A stretch of 64,000 nucleotides of DNA from Limnohabitans sp. Rim47 (GTDB lineage: Bacteria > Pseudomonadota > Gammaproteobacteria > Burkholderiales > Burkholderiaceae_C), in NCBI RefSeq assembly GCF_001517545.1, contig NZ_FBYA01000002.1:218960-282959 (forward strand), in the 5' to 3' direction. The notes below the pieces were generated by a model. That model was not told the origin of the DNA. It did no database searches and worked only from the letters and a program-made list of their open reading frames with translations. Each line of letters starts with the position of its first letter. The first letter of the stretch is position 1. Below are positions 43,773-52,495 of the stretch, piece after piece. The translations under genes and the position numbers were made by a program.

Positions 43773-45224
43773 ATGGGACAAAAACTCAAGATCGCGGGCT
43801 GGATCGGCATAGGCGCACTGGCTGGCGCACTGACCACCATGTCTTTGCAAACGGTGGCACGCGGCAACATGGCGCCCTTGCCACTCGAAGAGCTGCAGCA
43901 ACTGGCGGCTGTCTTTGGCATGGTCAAAAGTGACTACGTCGAGCCTGTGGACGAGAAAAAGCTGATCACTGAAGCCATTTCAGGCATGGTGGCCAGTCTG
44001 GACCCGCACTCTCAGTATTTCGACAAAAAGAGCTTCAAAGAATTTTCCGAGGGCACCTCGGGGAAATTTGTAGGCGTAGGCATCGAGATCAGCCAAGAAG
44101 ACGGTTTGGTCAAGATCGTTTCGCCCATTGAAGGCTCCCCAGCCGACCGTGCTGGCCTCAAAACCAACGACCTGATCACCAAGATCAACGACACGGCGGT
44201 CAAAGGGCTGTCGCTCAACGAAGCGGTCAAGCGCATGCGTGGCGAACCCAAAACCAAGGTGTTGCTGACCATCTTCCGTAAGTCTGAAAACCGCACCTTC
44301 CCGGTCACCATCGTCCGCGAAGAAATCAAGACCCAGTCAGTCAAGTCCAAGCTGATCGAGCCGGGCTACGGCTGGATTCGCGTGTCGCAGTTCCAGGAAC
44401 GCACGGTGGATGATTTCGCCCGCAAAATCGAAGAAATGTACAAAGAAGACCCCAAGCTCAAAGGCTTGGTGCTCGACTTGCGCAACGACCCGGGTGGCCT
44501 GCTGGATGCGGCGGTGGCCCTGTCTGCCGCCTTCTTGCCTGAAAACGTCACGGTGGTCACCACCAATGGCCAGCTCGAAGAAAGCAAATTCACCTACAAA
44601 GCCACGCCCCAGTTCTGGCGTCGCAACAGCAGCAACGACCCGATCACCCACATGACGCAAGCCACGGGCGGCGCCTTGAAAAAAGTGCCTTTGGTGGTGC
44701 TGGTCAACGAAGGCTCGGCCTCGGCCAGCGAAATCGTGGCCGGTGCACTGCAAGACTACAAGCGCGGCACCCTGATGGGCAGCCAAACCTTTGGCAAGGG
44801 CTCAGTGCAAACCGTGCGCCAATTGGGGCCTGACACGGCGCTCAAGATCACCACCGCCCGTTACTACACGCCCAATGGCCGCGCCATCCAGGCCAAAGGC
44901 ATCGTGCCCGAGGTGATGCTGGACGAAACCGAAAACGGCAATGTGTTCTCGGCCTTGCGCACCCGCGAAGCCGATCTCGAAAAACACCTGTCCAACGGCA
45001 AAGAAGCCGAAGAGAAAAAAGACCCGGCCCGCGAAAAAGCCCGTGAAGACGCCCTCAAAAAGCTGGAAGAAGAGTCCAAAAAACCCGTGGCTGAACGCCG
45101 CCTGCCCGAGTTCGGCTCGGACAAAGACTTCCAGTTGATCCAGGCCCTGAACCAGCTCAAAGGCCTGCCGGTCAAAGCCAGCACCACACTGGCCGAACGC
45201 AAGACCGAAAAGAAAGAAGACTGA
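43773..45224 (+). CDS. ctpA: C-terminal processing protease CtpA (S41 family)
   Basis: Periplasmic serine protease of 483 residues anchored by an N-terminal helix (residues 8-28). A PDZ domain occupies about 95-170 (GVGIEISQEDGLVKIV, RMRGEPKTKV). The catalytic part shows the Ser in GSASASE (315-320) and the general-base Lys342 in TFGKGSVQT. The tail is Lys/Glu-rich. It trims C-termini of envelope proteins. The ATG at 43773 is chosen by homology; the frame is open further upstream inside gpmA. gpmA-ctpA-moeB is a common Burkholderiales order. Confidence 0.93.
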   Translation: MGQKLKIAGWIGIGALAGALTTMSLQTVARGNMAPLPLEELQQLAAVFGMVKSDYVEPVDEKKLITEAISGMVASLDPHSQYFDKKSFKEFSEGTSGKFVGVGIEISQEDGLVKIVSPIEGSPADRAGLKTNDLITKINDTAVKGLSLNEAVKRMRGEPKTKVLLTIFRKSENRTFPVTIVREEIKTQSVKSKLIEPGYGWIRVSQFQERTVDDFARKIEEMYKEDPKLKGLVLDLRNDPGGLLDAAVALSAAFLPENVTVVTTNGQLEESKFTYKATPQFWRRNSSNDPITHMTQATGGALKKVPLVVLVNEGSASASEIVAGALQDYKRGTLMGSQTFGKGSVQTVRQLGPDTALKITTARYYTPNGRAIQAKGIVPEVMLDETENGNVFSALRTREADLEKHLSNGKEAEEKKDPAREKAREDALKKLEEESKKPVAERRLPEFGSDKDFQLIQALNQLKGLPVKASTTLAERKTEKKED

Positions 45225-45242
45225 GCGCCATGGACAACGCGA

Positions 45243-46001
45243 ATGGATGACGCGCAACTGCTGCGCTATTCGCGGCACATCCTGCTCAATGAGCTGGGCA
45301 TCGACGGCCAGGAAAACCTGCTGGCCTCACACGCCCTGATCATCGGTGCCGGAGGGCTGGGCTCGCCGGTCAGCCTGTATTTGGGCAGTGCCGGAGTCGG
45401 CCACATCACCGTGGTCGATCACGACCTTGTGGACGCCACCAACTTGCAGCGCCAAATTGCCCACACTTTGGACCGGGTGGGCCAGTACAAGGCTGATTCT
45501 GTACGGACGGCCATTGGGCAGATCAACCCCGACACACAAGTGAGCGCCATCACTCAGCGGGCCGACGCGGCCTTGCTCGACAAACTGGTGGCCCAAGCCG
45601 ACGTGGTGCTGGACTGCTGCGACAACTTCGAAACCCGCCAGGCCGTGAATCTGGCCTGCGTGAAACACCGCAAACCCCTGGTATCGGGTGCCGCCATCCG
45701 CATGGACGGACAAGTCTCGGTCTTTGACAGCACTCAGCACGACGCCCCCTGCTACGCCTGCATCTTCCCCCCCGAGCAAGCGCCTGAAGAAACCCGCTGC
45801 GCCACCATGGGCGTGTTCGCACCGCTGGTGGGCATCATCGGCACGGTGCAAGCCGCCGAAGCCCTCAAGATTTTGAGCGGCATGGGCAGCCACATGGCCG
45901 GGCGTTTGCTGATGCTCGACGGGCGCGCGCTGTCGTGGACCGATATCCGCATGCAGCGCAACCCGCTCTGCCCGGTGTGCGCGGCGTACCGTCAAGGTTG
46001 A
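45243..46001 (+). CDS. moeB: ThiF/MoeB/HesA-family adenylyltransferase
   Basis: E1-like enzyme that adenylates the C-terminus of a ubiquitin-fold sulfur carrier (MoaD for molybdopterin, or ThiS). 252 residues: nucleotide-binding GAGGLGSPVSLYL near residue 36, DHDLVDATNLQRQ, and two zinc C-x-x-C pairs (CYAC, CPVC). MoeB and ThiF cannot be told apart with certainty from sequence alone. If MoeB, it would help supply molybdopterin to the two formate dehydrogenases. It follows ctpA by 18 bp. Confidence 0.88.
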   Translation: MDDAQLLRYSRHILLNELGIDGQENLLASHALIIGAGGLGSPVSLYLGSAGVGHITVVDHDLVDATNLQRQIAHTLDRVGQYKADSVRTAIGQINPDTQVSAITQRADAALLDKLVAQADVVLDCCDNFETRQAVNLACVKHRKPLVSGAAIRMDGQVSVFDSTQHDAPCYACIFPPEQAPEETRCATMGVFAPLVGIIGTVQAAEALKILSGMGSHMAGRLLMLDGRALSWTDIRMQRNPLCPVCAAYRQG

Positions 46002-46078
46002 TCCGGTCCGCGCCAGCCACCACTTATAAACAGAACAAGCTGCTGCAACCTGCGCATCAATGCAAGCGCTAGCGGCGC

Positions 46079-46576
46079 TCAGCTGCCGTGGCAAGTGCCA
46101 TGGAATTTTCTGAACACAGATGGCGACATGGCGACTTCGTCTGCCGCAAACATCCCTATTTTTTGTGTTTGGGCCTGGCGTTGCAGGTCTGCATACGGGC
46201 CTTTACCCGTGCGAAACCGGTAGGCCCAAGCCATGCCGGAGCGCACCATCTCGGCCCCCAAATCCACACCGTCTATGGACAAACGGCCAATCTGTCGGCC
46301 ATAAACATCGTGGCCATGGTCAAGCACCTGAACCGGCTTGCGCAGCGCCAGGCGGATCATTGCATCGCGGGCTTCAGCTCCGCCGGGTTGGCAAATTTCG
46401 GGGGCGTCAATGCCTTCAATGCGCAATTTGACAGGCTCATGCTGGCCTTCACGCACCAATAAAACCGTGTCGCCATCCATGACCCAACTGACCCAGCCTG
46501 TCCAAACCTCAGAAGCCTGCCCCGCACAAGGCAGTGCCAAGGCCAAAGCACAAAACCACTGACGCCATAACGTCAT
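46079..46576 (-). CDS. Exported staphylococcal-nuclease-like protein
   Basis: A 165-residue thermonuclease-fold protein with a signal peptide (WFCALALALPCAGQASE) and the SNase motifs VMDGDTVLL, GIDAPE and YGRQIGRL. Expected to cut extracellular or periplasmic nucleic acid, with calcium in the model enzyme. The four cysteines suggest disulfides. Its start overlaps the MarR gene's stop (ATGA at 46573-46576), so the two are translationally coupled. Confidence 0.85.
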   Translation of the reverse strand: MTLWRQWFCALALALPCAGQASEVWTGWVSWVMDGDTVLLVREGQHEPVKLRIEGIDAPEICQPGGAEARDAMIRLALRKPVQVLDHGHDVYGRQIGRLSIDGVDLGAEMVRSGMAWAYRFRTGKGPYADLQRQAQTQKIGMFAADEVAMSPSVFRKFHGTCHGS

Positions 46577-47097
46577 GAAGCATCCTTGCCGCGTTGTCCC
46601 TGGCGGCGATTGGCCTTGGGCAGGTCGGGGCTCAGCTCGGTCAACAAGCTTTGGGCGCGGGCCTGTAAGCGCTCCAGCGCTTCGTCAAATCGAGCGGCTT
46701 CTTCGGGCTGCAGTGCTTTCAAAATTTGGCTGTTGATGGCCTGAATCTGGGGCATCAAAGCTTCATACAGCTGCCGCCCTGCTGGCGTCAGGCTCACCAA
46801 CGCGCTGCGCCGGTCGTTGGCGGGGATGGTGCGCAGCACCAGTTGTTTGTGCCCCAATGCCGTCAAGGTGCGCGAGGTGCGGGCGCGATCACGGTGCATC
46901 CGCTCGGCCAGGGCCGACGGCGGTAAGCTGCCGTTTTCATAGAGTTGGGCCACCACGGCCCATTCGCGCCGGGTAATGCCATAACCGCCCTCACACAAGC
47001 GCACCACCATGGTCCCCGCCACGCTCGACAAACGGCCCAGCCTGTACAAAAGCAGGTCGTCAATCGACGCCAAACGTTGGGATGGGGACAAAGGCAT
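46573..47097 (-). CDS. MarR-family transcriptional regulator
   Basis: A 174-residue winged-helix regulator: ITRREWAVVAQLYENGSLPPSALAERMHRDRARTSRTL holds the recognition helix, followed by the wing (LRTIPANDRRSALVSLTPAG). Basic C-terminal tail. It is divergent from the Bug-type binding protein at 47213 and may control it, or itself, through the palindrome at 47119-47131. The ligand is unknown; MarR proteins often bind phenolic compounds. Confidence 0.88.
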   Translation of the reverse strand: MPLSPSQRLASIDDLLLYRLGRLSSVAGTMVVRLCEGGYGITRREWAVVAQLYENGSLPPSALAERMHRDRARTSRTLTALGHKQLVLRTIPANDRRSALVSLTPAGRQLYEALMPQIQAINSQILKALQPEEAARFDEALERLQARAQSLLTELSPDLPKANRRQGQRGKDAS

Positions 47098-47118
47098 CAG
47101 GGTTTTCAGGGGGGATGG

Positions 47119-47131
47119 TTGATTAGATCAA
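47119..47131. promoter_or_regulatory. Candidate MarR operator
   Basis: TTGAT-TAG-ATCAA, perfect 5-bp arms in the 115-bp divergent region between the MarR gene and the Bug-type gene, 22 bp upstream of the marR start. Size and place fit a MarR-dimer site; binding is inference. Confidence 0.45.
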
Positions 47132-47212
47132 TTGTCGGTCAAGCCACTACATTCTGCGTTGGCTTGCGCTTTTAACAGGGGACGTTTCAGCCCCGCACAA
47201 ACGGAGACATTC

Positions 47213-48223
47213 ATGCATTCGATCCAAAGCACCACCGGCCACAGCACCCGCCACTTCAGCCGCCACTTCAGCCGCTGGAGTTTGGGCCTGCTCGCGCTTT
47301 CTTTGGCTGCACTCTCGCCCAGCCTGCAGGCGCAAGACAAACCGCCGCTCAAGATCGTGGTGGGTTTTCCGCCCGGCGGCTCCGCAGACATTTTGGCCCG
47401 CATGGTGGCCGACGCCCTGCGTGAAGACTTTGGCACCATCGTCGTGGACAACAAACCCGGCGCAGGTGGACGCATTGCCTTGAATGCAGTCAAGGTCGCC
47501 AAACCCGATGGCCAGACTGTGATCGTGTTGCCCAGCGGCCCCATGGTGTTGTTTCCCCATGTTTATAAAAAGCTCGACTACGACGCGGTAAAAGACTTCA
47601 CCCCCGTCTCGCAGATCGCCCGCTTCCAGTTTGGCGTGGTGTCCGGCCCCGCCAGCAACGTGAAAAATGTGGCTGAGTTGGTGGCCAAAGCCAAGAGCGA
47701 TCCAGGCAATGCCAGCTACGGCACCCCTGGCGCGGGCACCTTGCCACACTTCATGGGCGTGTTGATGGAGCAATCGGCGGGCATCAGCCTGAACCATGTG
47801 CCTTTCCAGGGCGGCGCACCGGCCAACAACGCGCTGCTGGGCGGCCACATCGGCTACAAATTTGACGTGGTGTCCGAAACCGCCGAAATGCACCGCGCGG
47901 GCAAGGTCCGCATCATTGCCGTGACCGGCAGCCAGCGCGACCCGCAAGTGCCCGAAGTGCCCACGCTCAAAGAATCAGGCATCAACATGGATGCAACGGC
48001 CTGGTTTGCCATGTATGGCCCTGCCGGACTCAAAGGCGATGCACTTGGTCGCCTTGAAAAAGCCATGATGAAAATCGCGCGCGACCCGGCCATGAAAGAC
48101 AAGATGCTCAAGCTCGGCTATGAGCCCATTGGCTCTAACTCGGTCGATCTGGCTGCAGCACAAAAAGCCGATCTCAATCGCTGGGAAAAACCCATCAAAG
48201 CCACGGGCGTTCAGCTGGACTGA
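47213..48223 (+). CDS. Bug/TctC-type periplasmic binding protein 1
   Basis: A 336-residue exported solute receptor of the tripartite tricarboxylate transporter (TTT) class. It has a long N-terminal region with repeated HFSRHFSR, then signal hydrophobic core LGLLALSLAALSPSLQAQ, the ligand-loop motif GFPPGGSADILAR, and DNKPGAGGRIA. The start at 47213 has GGAGA upstream. No TctA/TctB membrane genes are nearby, as is usual for orphan Bug proteins. Ligand unknown, probably a carboxylate or related anion. Confidence 0.88.
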   Translation: MHSIQSTTGHSTRHFSRHFSRWSLGLLALSLAALSPSLQAQDKPPLKIVVGFPPGGSADILARMVADALREDFGTIVVDNKPGAGGRIALNAVKVAKPDGQTVIVLPSGPMVLFPHVYKKLDYDAVKDFTPVSQIARFQFGVVSGPASNVKNVAELVAKAKSDPGNASYGTPGAGTLPHFMGVLMEQSAGISLNHVPFQGGAPANNALLGGHIGYKFDVVSETAEMHRAGKVRIIAVTGSQRDPQVPEVPTLKESGINMDATAWFAMYGPAGLKGDALGRLEKAMMKIARDPAMKDKMLKLGYEPIGSNSVDLAAAQKADLNRWEKPIKATGVQLD

Positions 48224-48311
48224 AGGGGTGGCCTGTCCGCACTCTGCTTTCCAAGCGCTCCGCACTCTGCATCGGCTGCACGCTGATCACCCACCGACAC
48301 ACAAAACGCAC

Positions 48312-49286
48312 ATGAAAAAATCACTGACACCTTGGCGCGCAGCGCTTTGCCTGAGCATGGCCGCCTGCACCCTTTCAGTCCCTGCATGGGCCCAAAGCTA
48401 CCCCAGCAAACCCATCAAATTCATCACCAACTTCCCGGCGGGCGGCCCGGCTGATTTTTTAGCCCGTTCAGTCGGTGAGTACATCACCACCCAGTCCAAG
48501 CAGGCGGTCGTGGTTGAAAACAAAGCCGGCGCAGGCGGCAACATCGGGGCTGACTTTGTGGCCAAGAGCCCGTCCGATGGTTACACCGTGTTGTTCGGCA
48601 TCGACACCACCTTCACGGTCAATCCATACATCTACAAAAACATGGCCTTCAAGCCGGCGGACCTGCGACCCATCATGGTCATGGTCTCTTCGGGCCTGCT
48701 GGTCGGTGCACACCCCAGCACCGGCTTCAAAACAATCAAAGACCTGATCGCCCAAGGCAAAGGCAAGGGTCTGAACTTCAGCAGCGCAGGCAGTGGCAGC
48801 CCGGGTCATTTGGCAGCCGAAATTTTCATGGACGCGGCGGGCATCACCATTCAGCATGTGCCCTACAAAGGCAACACCCCAGCCGTGACCGCTGTGCTGG
48901 CTGGCGAAGTGGATGCGGGCGTGCTGGCCACACCCGGCATGCTGCCCCATGTGAAGACCGGCAAGATCACCGCGCTGGCCGTGACCAGCCGCCAGCGTTC
49001 ACGCTCGGCACCGGAGATTCCCACTGTGGCCGAAGCGGGCTTGAAGGATCTGGAGCTGGAGGTGCTCTACATCGCCATGGTGCCCGCAGCCACACCCGAG
49101 CCCGTGGTGCAATGGCTGCAAAAAGCCTTCACCGACGCCTTGAACCGGCCCGACAAACAAACTCAACTGGCGGGCATGGATCTTTTCTACGAAGGTCTGA
49201 TCGGAGCGGACGCGGTCAAACGTCTGAGCGACCAATCCCAGCGCTACGGCCGCGTGGTCAAGTCCACGGGCATGAAAGTCGAATGA
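48312..49286 (+). CDS. Bug/TctC-type periplasmic binding protein 2
   Basis: A 324-residue TTT-class receptor with signal peptide MKKSLTPWRAALCLSMAACT to about residue 30, the motifs NFPAGGPADFLARSVGE and ENKAGAGGNIGADFVAKS, and the rest of the two-lobed fold. The stop overlaps the sulfatase start (ATGA at 49283-49286), so it is translated together with the sulfatase, hinting at an organosulfate or a product of its hydrolysis as ligand. It is 88 bp after binding protein 1. Confidence 0.88.
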   Translation: MKKSLTPWRAALCLSMAACTLSVPAWAQSYPSKPIKFITNFPAGGPADFLARSVGEYITTQSKQAVVVENKAGAGGNIGADFVAKSPSDGYTVLFGIDTTFTVNPYIYKNMAFKPADLRPIMVMVSSGLLVGAHPSTGFKTIKDLIAQGKGKGLNFSSAGSGSPGHLAAEIFMDAAGITIQHVPYKGNTPAVTAVLAGEVDAGVLATPGMLPHVKTGKITALAVTSRQRSRSAPEIPTVAEAGLKDLELEVLYIAMVPAATPEPVVQWLQKAFTDALNRPDKQTQLAGMDLFYEGLIGADAVKRLSDQSQRYGRVVKSTGMKVE

Positions 49287-50632
49287 ACGCCATGACCCAC
49301 ACCACGGCACAACGCCCCAACATCATCTTCATCGTGGCCGACGACCTCGGCTTTGCCGACCTGGGCTGCTACGGCGGCCGCGATGCAAAGTTCGGCAAAG
49401 TCTCGCCCGTGCTCGACCAACTGGCCGCTGCAGGCCTCAAGTTCACTCAGGGTTATGCCAATTCACCCGTGTGCTCGCCCACGCGTTTTGCGCTCATGAC
49501 GGCGCGCTACCAGTACCGCCTTCGCGGCGGGGCCGATGAGCCCATCAACAGCAAAAGCAAAGGCAGCACCGTGCTGGGCCTGCCACCCGAGCACCCCACA
49601 CTGCCATCACTGCTCAAGGCCAGTGGCTACCGCACCGCGCTGATTGGCAAATGGCACCTGGGCTACCCGCCCCACTTCAGCCCGATCAAGTCTGGCTACG
49701 AAGAATTTTTTGGCCCCATGTCGGGCGGGGTGGACTACTTCACCCATGCCAGCAACAACGGCACGCACGACCTGTACACCAACGAAGAAGAAAAGCACGA
49801 AGACGGCTATCTGACCGACCTGATTTCACAAAAAGCGGTGGACTTTGTGAACCGCATGGCCCCCGGCGCTGCACAGGGCACACCATTTTTCTTGAGCCTG
49901 CACTACACCGCGCCGCACTGGCCCTGGGAAACGCGCGAAGACCACGCATTGGCCCAAGAGGTCAAGGACAACCTGTTCCACCTGCATGGCGGCAACATCC
50001 ACACCTACCACCGCATGATCCACCACATGGACGAAGGCATTGGCTGGGTGGTGGACGCCCTCAAAAAGACAGGCCAGATCGACAACACCCTGATCGTCTT
50101 CACCAGCGACAACGGCGGCGAACGCTTCAGCGACAACTGGCCTCTGGTCGGCGGCAAGATGGACCTGACCGAAGGCGGTATCCGTGTTCCGTGGATCGCG
50201 CATTGGCCCGGCTTCATCGCGCCGGGTGGCACCTCGACCCAGCACTGCATGACCATGGACTGGTCGGCCACCATGGTCGAACTGGCTGGCGCAAAAGCGG
50301 ATGCCAAGCACCCTTTTGACGGGGTGTCGCTGGCTCCCGTGCTGCGCGATGCACAGCACCAGTTCGAGCGGCCCCTGTATTGGCGCATGAACCACCGTGG
50401 CCAGCGCGCCCTGCGCATGGGTGACTACAAATACCTACGGGTCGACGGCAACGACTATTTGTTCAACATCCCGGCTGATGAGCGCGAACGCGCCAACCTG
50501 GCCAAACACCAGCCCGGAAAGCTGCAAAGCCTGCGAGCCGCTTGGGAAGCCTGGGATGCCAGCGTACCCGCCATTCCCGAAGACGCGACCATCAGTCTGG
50601 GTTATTCGGTCAAAGACATGCCGCAGCGCTGA
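49283..50632 (+). CDS. Cytoplasmic sulfatase (Cys-type)
   Basis: A 449-residue type I sulfatase. Metal ligands Asp20/Asp21 lie in IVADDLG. The formylglycine motif C-x-P-x-R is intact (Cys64-Ser-Pro-Thr-Arg68), so it needs post-translational conversion of Cys64. TALIGKWHLGYPP and TSDNGGE supply further active-site residues. No signal peptide precedes the fold, so it acts in the cytosol on imported sulfate esters. No formylglycine-generating enzyme is in the window. It overlaps binding protein 2 and is followed after 23 bp by a SulP transporter. Confidence 0.9.
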   Translation: MNAMTHTTAQRPNIIFIVADDLGFADLGCYGGRDAKFGKVSPVLDQLAAAGLKFTQGYANSPVCSPTRFALMTARYQYRLRGGADEPINSKSKGSTVLGLPPEHPTLPSLLKASGYRTALIGKWHLGYPPHFSPIKSGYEEFFGPMSGGVDYFTHASNNGTHDLYTNEEEKHEDGYLTDLISQKAVDFVNRMAPGAAQGTPFFLSLHYTAPHWPWETREDHALAQEVKDNLFHLHGGNIHTYHRMIHHMDEGIGWVVDALKKTGQIDNTLIVFTSDNGGERFSDNWPLVGGKMDLTEGGIRVPWIAHWPGFIAPGGTSTQHCMTMDWSATMVELAGAKADAKHPFDGVSLAPVLRDAQHQFERPLYWRMNHRGQRALRMGDYKYLRVDGNDYLFNIPADERERANLAKHQPGKLQSLRAAWEAWDASVPAIPEDATISLGYSVKDMPQR

Positions 50633-50655
50633 ACGCAGGGCGGCTAAGATCAGGC

Positions 50656-52341
50656 ATGCCTGATATGCAACGATTTTTAACCTTCCGCCACTGGCCTCGC
50701 CTGACCGCCCATCTGGCCCGCACCGAAGTGCTGGCCGGGCTGACGGTGGCTCTGGTCATGGTGCCGCAGGCCGTGGCCTACGCGGGGCTGGCTGGCATGC
50801 CGCTGGTCACAGGCCTTTACACCTGCCTGATTCCCGCCCTGCTGGCCGTATTGTTCGGCAGCGCCAACCGCTTGTCGGTGGGGCCAGCCGCGCTCACTTG
50901 CGTGCTGATTGAGGCATCGCTGACGGGCATGGCCGAACCCGGCTCGCCCGAATGGGTGGCGCTGGCGGTGTGGTTGTCACTGCTGTCGGGGGCCATTCAA
51001 CTGTTGCTGGGGCTGGGCAACTACGGCTGGCTCATCAACCTGGTCAGTGCGCCCGTGATGATGGGGTTCACCCAAGCGGCCTCCTTGCTGATCATGGCTT
51101 CGCAAGTGCCCGGTTTGCTGGGCATAGAAGCCTGGCATTGGCATGTGCAAAGTTGGCCCGCCTGGCTGACCGGCTGGTCCGCCCTGTTCGGACTCAGCAG
51201 CCTGGTGGCGCTGCTTTTGTTGCGGCATTCCAAGCCGCGCTGGCCCGGCATCATGATCGTCATGGGCATCGCCTCGGCCGTCGCTTATGCCACCGATTAC
51301 CAGGCGCACGGCGCGGTGGTCGGTTTGCTGCCTTCGGGCTTGCCCGGCTTTTATGGGCCCCATTGGCCCGGCCTGACGGTGCTCAACCAGCTTTGGGTTC
51401 CCGCCATGGTGATCGCGTTGGTCAGTTTTTTAGAAACCGCCTCCAGTGCCCGCATCGAATGTAGACGCGACGGCAAGCGCTGGGACGACAGCACCGAACT
51501 GTTCAGCCAGGGACTGGCCAAACTGGCCTCTGCCTTTTCAGGCAGTTTTGCCACCAGCACCTCGTTTTCGCGCTCCGCACTCATGCTTTATGCCGGTGCA
51601 CGCTCGGGCTGGGCCGTGGTCGCCTCGGTGGGCTTTGTGCTGCTGGCCTTGCTGATACTCATGCCCGCGCTGCAATACGTGCCGCGCTCGGTCATGTCGG
51701 CGGCCGTGATCGTGGCTGTGCTCAATTTGTTCCAGCCCCGCCAGTTTTTGACGCTCTGGCGCATCGGCCGCATCGAAACCATGACAGCGGGCATCACCTT
51801 TGTCATGACCTTATTGACCGCGCCGCGCATTTACTGGGGTGTGATGACCGGGGTGCTGGTGGGCCTGAGCCACTTTTTGCACACGCGCCTGCACCCGCGC
51901 ATCATCGAAGTGGGCCTGCACCCCGACGGCAGCCTGCGCGACCGCCATCTGTGGAAACTGCCCCCACTGGCTCTGCACCTCTACGCGCTGCGCATGGATG
52001 CCGAACTGGACTTTGCCGCCGCCAGCGACTTTGACCGGGCCATCACCGACCACCTGGCCCGCCACCGCGAGGTGAAGCATGTTTGCCTGTTTGCGCAACC
52101 CATCAACCGAATCGACGTGACGGGTGTGGAGACCTTTGGCCAGCTGCACCGGCAACTGGCCAGCCGGGGCATCACCCTGCACATCAGCGGCATCAAACTG
52201 CCCGTGGAAACCGCCTTGCGCCGCGCAGGTGAGCTCCAGGACAGCCCTTATCTCAAGCTCTACCGCACCGATGCCGAGGCCCTGCAAGCCTTGGCGCAAT
52301 TGGCCCCACTGCCCGACGACATTGCGGCAGCGGCCATTTGA
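50656..52341 (+). CDS. SulP-family transporter with STAS domain, second copy
   Basis: A 561-residue inner-membrane SulP protein: the signature VPQAVAYAGLAGMPLVTGLY near residues 33-52, about 11 membrane segments to about 430, the motif SGSFATSTSFSRSALM, and a C-terminal STAS domain (about 445-550). It probably moves sulfate or a related anion. Co-orientation with the sulfatase and 23-bp spacing suggest it deals with sulfate released by that enzyme. The frame extends upstream into the sulfatase; MPDMQRFLTFRHW at 50656 is chosen. Confidence 0.87.
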   Translation: MPDMQRFLTFRHWPRLTAHLARTEVLAGLTVALVMVPQAVAYAGLAGMPLVTGLYTCLIPALLAVLFGSANRLSVGPAALTCVLIEASLTGMAEPGSPEWVALAVWLSLLSGAIQLLLGLGNYGWLINLVSAPVMMGFTQAASLLIMASQVPGLLGIEAWHWHVQSWPAWLTGWSALFGLSSLVALLLLRHSKPRWPGIMIVMGIASAVAYATDYQAHGAVVGLLPSGLPGFYGPHWPGLTVLNQLWVPAMVIALVSFLETASSARIECRRDGKRWDDSTELFSQGLAKLASAFSGSFATSTSFSRSALMLYAGARSGWAVVASVGFVLLALLILMPALQYVPRSVMSAAVIVAVLNLFQPRQFLTLWRIGRIETMTAGITFVMTLLTAPRIYWGVMTGVLVGLSHFLHTRLHPRIIEVGLHPDGSLRDRHLWKLPPLALHLYALRMDAELDFAAASDFDRAITDHLARHREVKHVCLFAQPINRIDVTGVETFGQLHRQLASRGITLHISGIKLPVETALRRAGELQDSPYLKLYRTDAEALQALAQLAPLPDDIAAAAI

Positions 52342-52495
52342 AGCGAGTCAAGCCGGAATTTCAGCCTTGACCAACAGCGCCAGCAGCTGCAAGGACTCCT
52401 GCCAACCCAAGCCACAAGCTTCAGCGGAAATCAGGTCAGAAGCAACCACCTGATCCATGTTCGGCTCGATCCCTGCCAAGTCTACTTGCCGACCC

